Both the position numbers and the translations under genes were made by a program. From an uncultured Sphingomonas sp. (lineage in GTDB: Bacteria; Pseudomonadota; Alphaproteobacteria; Sphingomonadales; Sphingomonadaceae): a stretch of 64,000 nucleotides of DNA. This document shows, piece after piece, positions 60,976 through 64,000 of this stretch (positions are counted from its first letter, which is position 1; each line of letters begins with the position of its first letter). Under the pieces are notes generated by a model. That model did no database searches, was not told the DNA's origin, and saw nothing but the letters and a program-made list of their open reading frames with translations. The stretch is from positions 113,014 through 177,013 of the forward strand of contig NZ_CALMPA010000070.1 of NCBI RefSeq assembly GCF_937871615.1, written 5' to 3'.

Positions 60976-62498
60976 TCACCCACCATCGCCGAGAAAAGTC
61001 GTTCCCGGCCACGTCCCGCAAACGTCCGCAGCCGATCGAATGCATCGCGCGTCGAGATCGTCGCGGCGGCAAGCGCCAGCGCTCCGGCGAGGGTAAGCAG
61101 CGCAAATCCGCCGATCCGATCCATGTCGGCACCCGGCGCGATAAGGCGCAGCACGACGCATATCATGAACGCAGCCGTAACCGCCGGCAAGGTATCCCGT
61201 ACATACCATTTATGCAGCAGGCCCTTGAGGTGTCTGCGGTGCAACAGCGCCAATCCAACCGTCACGAACCCGGAGTTGATCGCGAGCCATGTTTCGGCCG
61301 CCGCCAACGCGCCATAACGCGGGACTGCTATGAGCAATACGATGATCAGAATTACCGCCGCGACGATGTTCATCCGCAACGTAAAGCGTGTCTCACCCTC
61401 CGCGAGCATCCCGAAATAGGGAATCTGCATCAGTGCATTGAGAAACGTGCCCCCCGCCAATGCTGCCAGCAAAGAGCCTGTTTTCGCGGCGATCGCCGGG
61501 TCATTCGTCCACACCCGGACGACGAGACCGGAAAATACGCACAGCACCGCCGCGCCGCTGCTCGCGACGATCGCCACGAGTTGGGCTCCCCGATGATAGG
61601 TCGCCTCGAACGCGGCACGGTCGCCGGCCGCGACGCTGCGTACCAGCCGCGGATAAGCCCCCTGCACGATCGGTGCGGTCACCGCCACCAGCACACTGCA
61701 CATGGTGAAGGCTAGGGTATAGAAACCGAATTCCGTCATCGGCAGAATGCGGGTGAGGATCACCTTGTCGGCCTGCGTCAGGATCAGCGCGGTCAGGTTA
61801 ATCCCGATCATGCCCAAGGCAAACGCCTTGATTTCAGCGAGCGCGGAAGGCGAAAAACGCGCCGCTCGCCCATCAGAGGGGATCGCCACGCCCAGCTTCG
61901 CGCGAAGCAGAATGACCGAGATGGCCGACACCAGCAGATGCCAGCTGAAAAATGCGACGATCGATGGCCGCCACAGCAGGACAACCAACGCTGCTCCGCC
62001 AAAACGCGCGGTGGTGGCAATCACGTTGAAGCCGTTGAACCAGACCTGTCGTTCCAGCCCGTAGAGCGCGCTGCGATAGATTGCCTCCCAGAAGCGCAGA
62101 CCGATCACCACCCCCATGCACTGAAGCGCGGTCCGTACCTCGGTCGGCGGCAGGTTGGTCCTGAGCCAGCGCGTCGCGATGAAATCCGCCCCCAGCAACA
62201 AGGCAAGCGCCGCTAGCATGCCGATCGCCGCACAGATCATCTCGACCGAGCGCAGCAGATCCCTGATTCGCGTCGGCGACACTAATCCGCCGGAAAAGCG
62301 GGCCATCTCGCGCTGCAAGGTGGGGGTCATGCCCAGGTCGAGCAGCGCAAGCCATGCCTGGAGCGCGGCAAAGATGCCGACCAAGGCATAGCTCTCGATG
62401 CCCAGCGCCGAGACGTAAACTGGCACGAACACCAGATTCATCGCCGCCGACCAGCCCTGGCCGACATAATTGGCGATGATGTTGTTGCGCACGCTCAC
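60972..62498 (-). CDS. polysaccharide flippase, Wzx/MATE-like
   Basis: A 508-residue membrane protein with about 12-14 helices. It begins SVRNNIIANYVGQGWSAAMN from a GTG at 62498, typical of Wzx-type flippases; YVSALGIESYALVGIFAALQ and ILPMTEFGFYTLAFTMCSVL are family-like. It would move lipid-linked repeat units over the inner membrane. It is the first gene of the leftward operon, divergent from the GT2 gene across 174 bp, which should hold both promoters. Confidence 0.88.
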   Translation of the reverse strand: MSVRNNIIANYVGQGWSAAMNLVFVPVYVSALGIESYALVGIFAALQAWLALLDLGMTPTLQREMARFSGGLVSPTRIRDLLRSVEMICAAIGMLAALALLLGADFIATRWLRTNLPPTEVRTALQCMGVVIGLRFWEAIYRSALYGLERQVWFNGFNVIATTARFGGAALVVLLWRPSIVAFFSWHLLVSAISVILLRAKLGVAIPSDGRAARFSPSALAEIKAFALGMIGINLTALILTQADKVILTRILPMTEFGFYTLAFTMCSVLVAVTAPIVQGAYPRLVRSVAAGDRAAFEATYHRGAQLVAIVASSGAAVLCVFSGLVVRVWTNDPAIAAKTGSLLAALAGGTFLNALMQIPYFGMLAEGETRFTLRMNIVAAVILIIVLLIAVPRYGALAAAETWLAINSGFVTVGLALLHRRHLKGLLHKWYVRDTLPAVTAAFMICVVLRLIAPGADMDRIGGFALLTLAGALALAAATISTRDAFDRLRTFAGRGRERLFSAMVGE

Positions 62499-62672
62499 GC
62501 GTCGGATTCCGCTTGCTGATGCATGGATGCACTCAATACATGGTCTAAGCTGCATGTACCAGTTAACCGGGAAACCTCCGGTCGCCAATTACGGAAGATT
62601 GGTCGACCGAATCCCAGCATTTCCACCGCCTTCAACGCGATCAGGCGTCTGGGGCGCTTTTATAGGTGAAGA

Positions 62673-63860
62673 TTGACTCACTCCAGCAAGCCCGGCAACG
62701 CCCCTCGGCTAACGATCATGATCCCCACGCGGGAGCGCGCGAGCTATCTCGGCCATTCCATCCGGGCGTGCCTGCGCGCACCGGTCGCGGACATGGAGGT
62801 TCTGATTCTCGACAATGCAAGCGCTGACGGGACACGCGATATAGTCCAGGCCATCGGTGATGATCGCATCCGGTACGAACGATCGGAACAGCGATTAAGC
62901 ATGCGCGACAATTTCGAGCGTGGGCTGGAACTTTCGCGCGGGCAGATCATCTGCTCGATCGGTGACGATGATGCCATCATCGCCTCACGATTGACCGATG
63001 CGCTGGCGGTTTTCGACGATCCGAAGATTCAGGCGTTATCGGCGGACCGTGTTCATTATGCATGGCCGGATATCAAAGGCGGGCGGCGGAACAGCGTTTT
63101 GGTGCCACGCCACGAAGGGATGCGAACTTTGAAGAGCCGCGGCGAGCTGCGCAACCTTCTGAAGAACGGGAATTATTACAATCTTCCGTGTGTATACCAT
63201 GGATTTGTACGAAAATCTTTGATCGACAAGATAAAAATTAGACAACGTCGCTTCTTTTTATCGAGTCAGGTCGATATGTTTTCATCAATTGCCTTGTCAA
63301 TGGAAGATATAGATTATAATTTCAGTCTATCTCCATATTTTATCAATGGTGGGTCAGCCAGAAGCAATGGGGCTTCTCATTTCAAGGGCGGGACCGAGCA
63401 AGAGAGGGATCTTTGGAAAATTGAGGATGACATTGGGTTTTTACCTGCTTTCCAAAATTGGGTAACAGTAAAGGCGCTTATCATCGAATCCGCGTTGCGT
63501 TATTCTGCAGCTAGCGGCCATCGGATTTATGACATCTTCGCGAGCGAGGATATTGAGGCGGCATTGGGGGAGGAGGTCAATGCACGTAAGGCAAAGGGCC
63601 TTCTTGATGGCGATGCGAATATCTTGCGCGAAGCAGTCGGCGGAGCAGGCCCCTTTCCCCTCCGCGCCGCGCCGCGCCGGCTATCGCGAATTGTGCGGTC
63701 GTTCCTTGCCATGCGTCCAGCAGACATGGCGCGGAGCGGCAGGCATGATGTCGATGCCGTTGCGCACTGGGTGGACGAAAGGCTGGCCGACCGGAGGCTA
63801 GGGTTAATCAGCAACCCCGTCGACCAAATTCGTGCCGCATTGGCAATCGCGAGAGATTGA
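62673..63860 (+). CDS. glycosyltransferase family 2
   Basis: A 395-residue GT2 enzyme. LTIMIPTRERASYLGHSIRA opens the GT-A fold; VLILDNASADGTRDIV and IICSIGDDDAIIASRLTDAL (the DxD-like acidic triad) bind the nucleotide sugar. The start is a TTG at 62673 with AGGTGA just upstream; no later ATG precedes the fold. The stretch ~63170-63500 is markedly AT-rich against the rest of the gene, with residues such as KIKIRQRRFFLSSQ, so the gene may be a mosaic. Divergent from the flippase. Confidence 0.88.
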   Translation: MTHSSKPGNAPRLTIMIPTRERASYLGHSIRACLRAPVADMEVLILDNASADGTRDIVQAIGDDRIRYERSEQRLSMRDNFERGLELSRGQIICSIGDDDAIIASRLTDALAVFDDPKIQALSADRVHYAWPDIKGGRRNSVLVPRHEGMRTLKSRGELRNLLKNGNYYNLPCVYHGFVRKSLIDKIKIRQRRFFLSSQVDMFSSIALSMEDIDYNFSLSPYFINGGSARSNGASHFKGGTEQERDLWKIEDDIGFLPAFQNWVTVKALIIESALRYSAASGHRIYDIFASEDIEAALGEEVNARKAKGLLDGDANILREAVGGAGPFPLRAAPRRLSRIVRSFLAMRPADMARSGRHDVDAVAHWVDERLADRRLGLISNPVDQIRAALAIARD

Positions 63861-64000
63861 CGGGGACTCAGTAGCGAAGACGCTAGTGGATCGTATCCGA
63901 CAAAGGCACCCGCTTTTGCGGAGGTCCGATCCGCTAAGCTATGGATTAGAGCGGTTTTCGATCAGTCTGCATCGTAGCCGGCGTTAGCGAAATAGTTGGC
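63861..64000. other. right edge, non-coding
   Basis: No frame with coding character is seen in the last 140 bp. A 4-bp-stem hairpin (CCGC-TTTT-GCGG, 63910-63921) lies 50 bp after the GT2 stop; too short to call a terminator with confidence. GATTAGAGCGG near 63945 resembles short intergenic repeats of alphaproteobacteria, which I cannot confirm. Confidence 0.3.

Noticed and set aside
63861-64000. A start of another gene or a terminator at the right edge
   Set aside because: No frame with coding character and only a 4-bp-stem hairpin; evidence too thin.

Overview
The window looks like chromosomal DNA of a GC-rich alphaproteobacterium, most likely a sphingomonad. The reasons are the high GC, three TonB-dependent receptors with the 'IVVTAQRR / VVTARKKAE / LVVAQKRQE' plug motif common in Sphingomonadales, and dense operons in which successive genes overlap by ATGA. 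This assignment is inference; there is no rRNA or other taxonomic marker.

Region A (1-23.3 kb) is a catabolic cluster of four operons around two divergent promoter regions. From 3987-4190 one operon runs left (citrate-lyase-like lyase, MaoC hydratase, acyl-CoA dehydrogenase, two CaiB CoA-transferases) and one runs right (TonB receptor, MFS carrier, FAD oxidase, nitrilase-like protein, methyltransferase, small unknown). From 16316-16399 one runs left (isochorismatase-type amidase, two PuuE-like deacetylase/imidase proteins, aldehyde dehydrogenase) and one runs right (double alpha/beta hydrolase, lipocalin-like unknown, LeuC/LeuD-type hydro-lyase, HMG-CoA-lyase-like enzyme, CaiB CoA-transferase, membrane protein). 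Both divergent regions carry the same palindrome, TTGTCCGGACAA, and a weaker copy precedes the esterase at 24.4 kb. The gene set would fit opening of a cyclic imide or amide, deamidation, hydration of an alkylmaleate-type diacid, CoA activation and lyase cleavage. The substrate is not known.

Region B (23.3-43.7 kb) holds more peripheral catabolism: a membrane-bound LytTR regulator, a secreted carboxylesterase, a Tat-exported flavin amine oxidase, two further TonB receptors, a Tat-type beta-propeller amidohydrolase, an MFS/GPH carrier, an acyl-CoA ligase, two nitronate-monooxygenase-like proteins, a LysR regulator, an enoyl-CoA hydratase and a cysteine-synthase-like enzyme.

Region C (44.0-49.1 kb) is a decaying integrated island. 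It begins with a 42-nt 3' fragment of tRNA-Gly(GCC), followed by a tyrosine integrase with an in-frame amber codon, a frameshifted hipB-like gene with a hipA stump, an AAA/DUF4143 ATPase cut by another amber codon, a second integrase fragment, a perfect 25-bp inverted repeat, and an Xre-RES toxin-antitoxin pair whose toxin is frameshifted near its C terminus.

Region D (49.2-63.9 kb) is a surface polysaccharide locus. It encodes the full ADP-L-glycero-D-manno-heptose pathway as separate genes (gmhA, hldA, gmhB, hldC, hldD), a heptosyltransferase-like GT9, a GDP-mannose pyrophosphorylase, a GDP-fucose synthase, an NAD-sugar epimerase, a nucleotide-sugar dehydrogenase, a polymerase-like membrane protein, a Wzx-like flippase, a Tat-exported beta-helix protein and a GT2 glycosyltransferase. 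Most are in one leftward operon; gmhA is inverted inside it.
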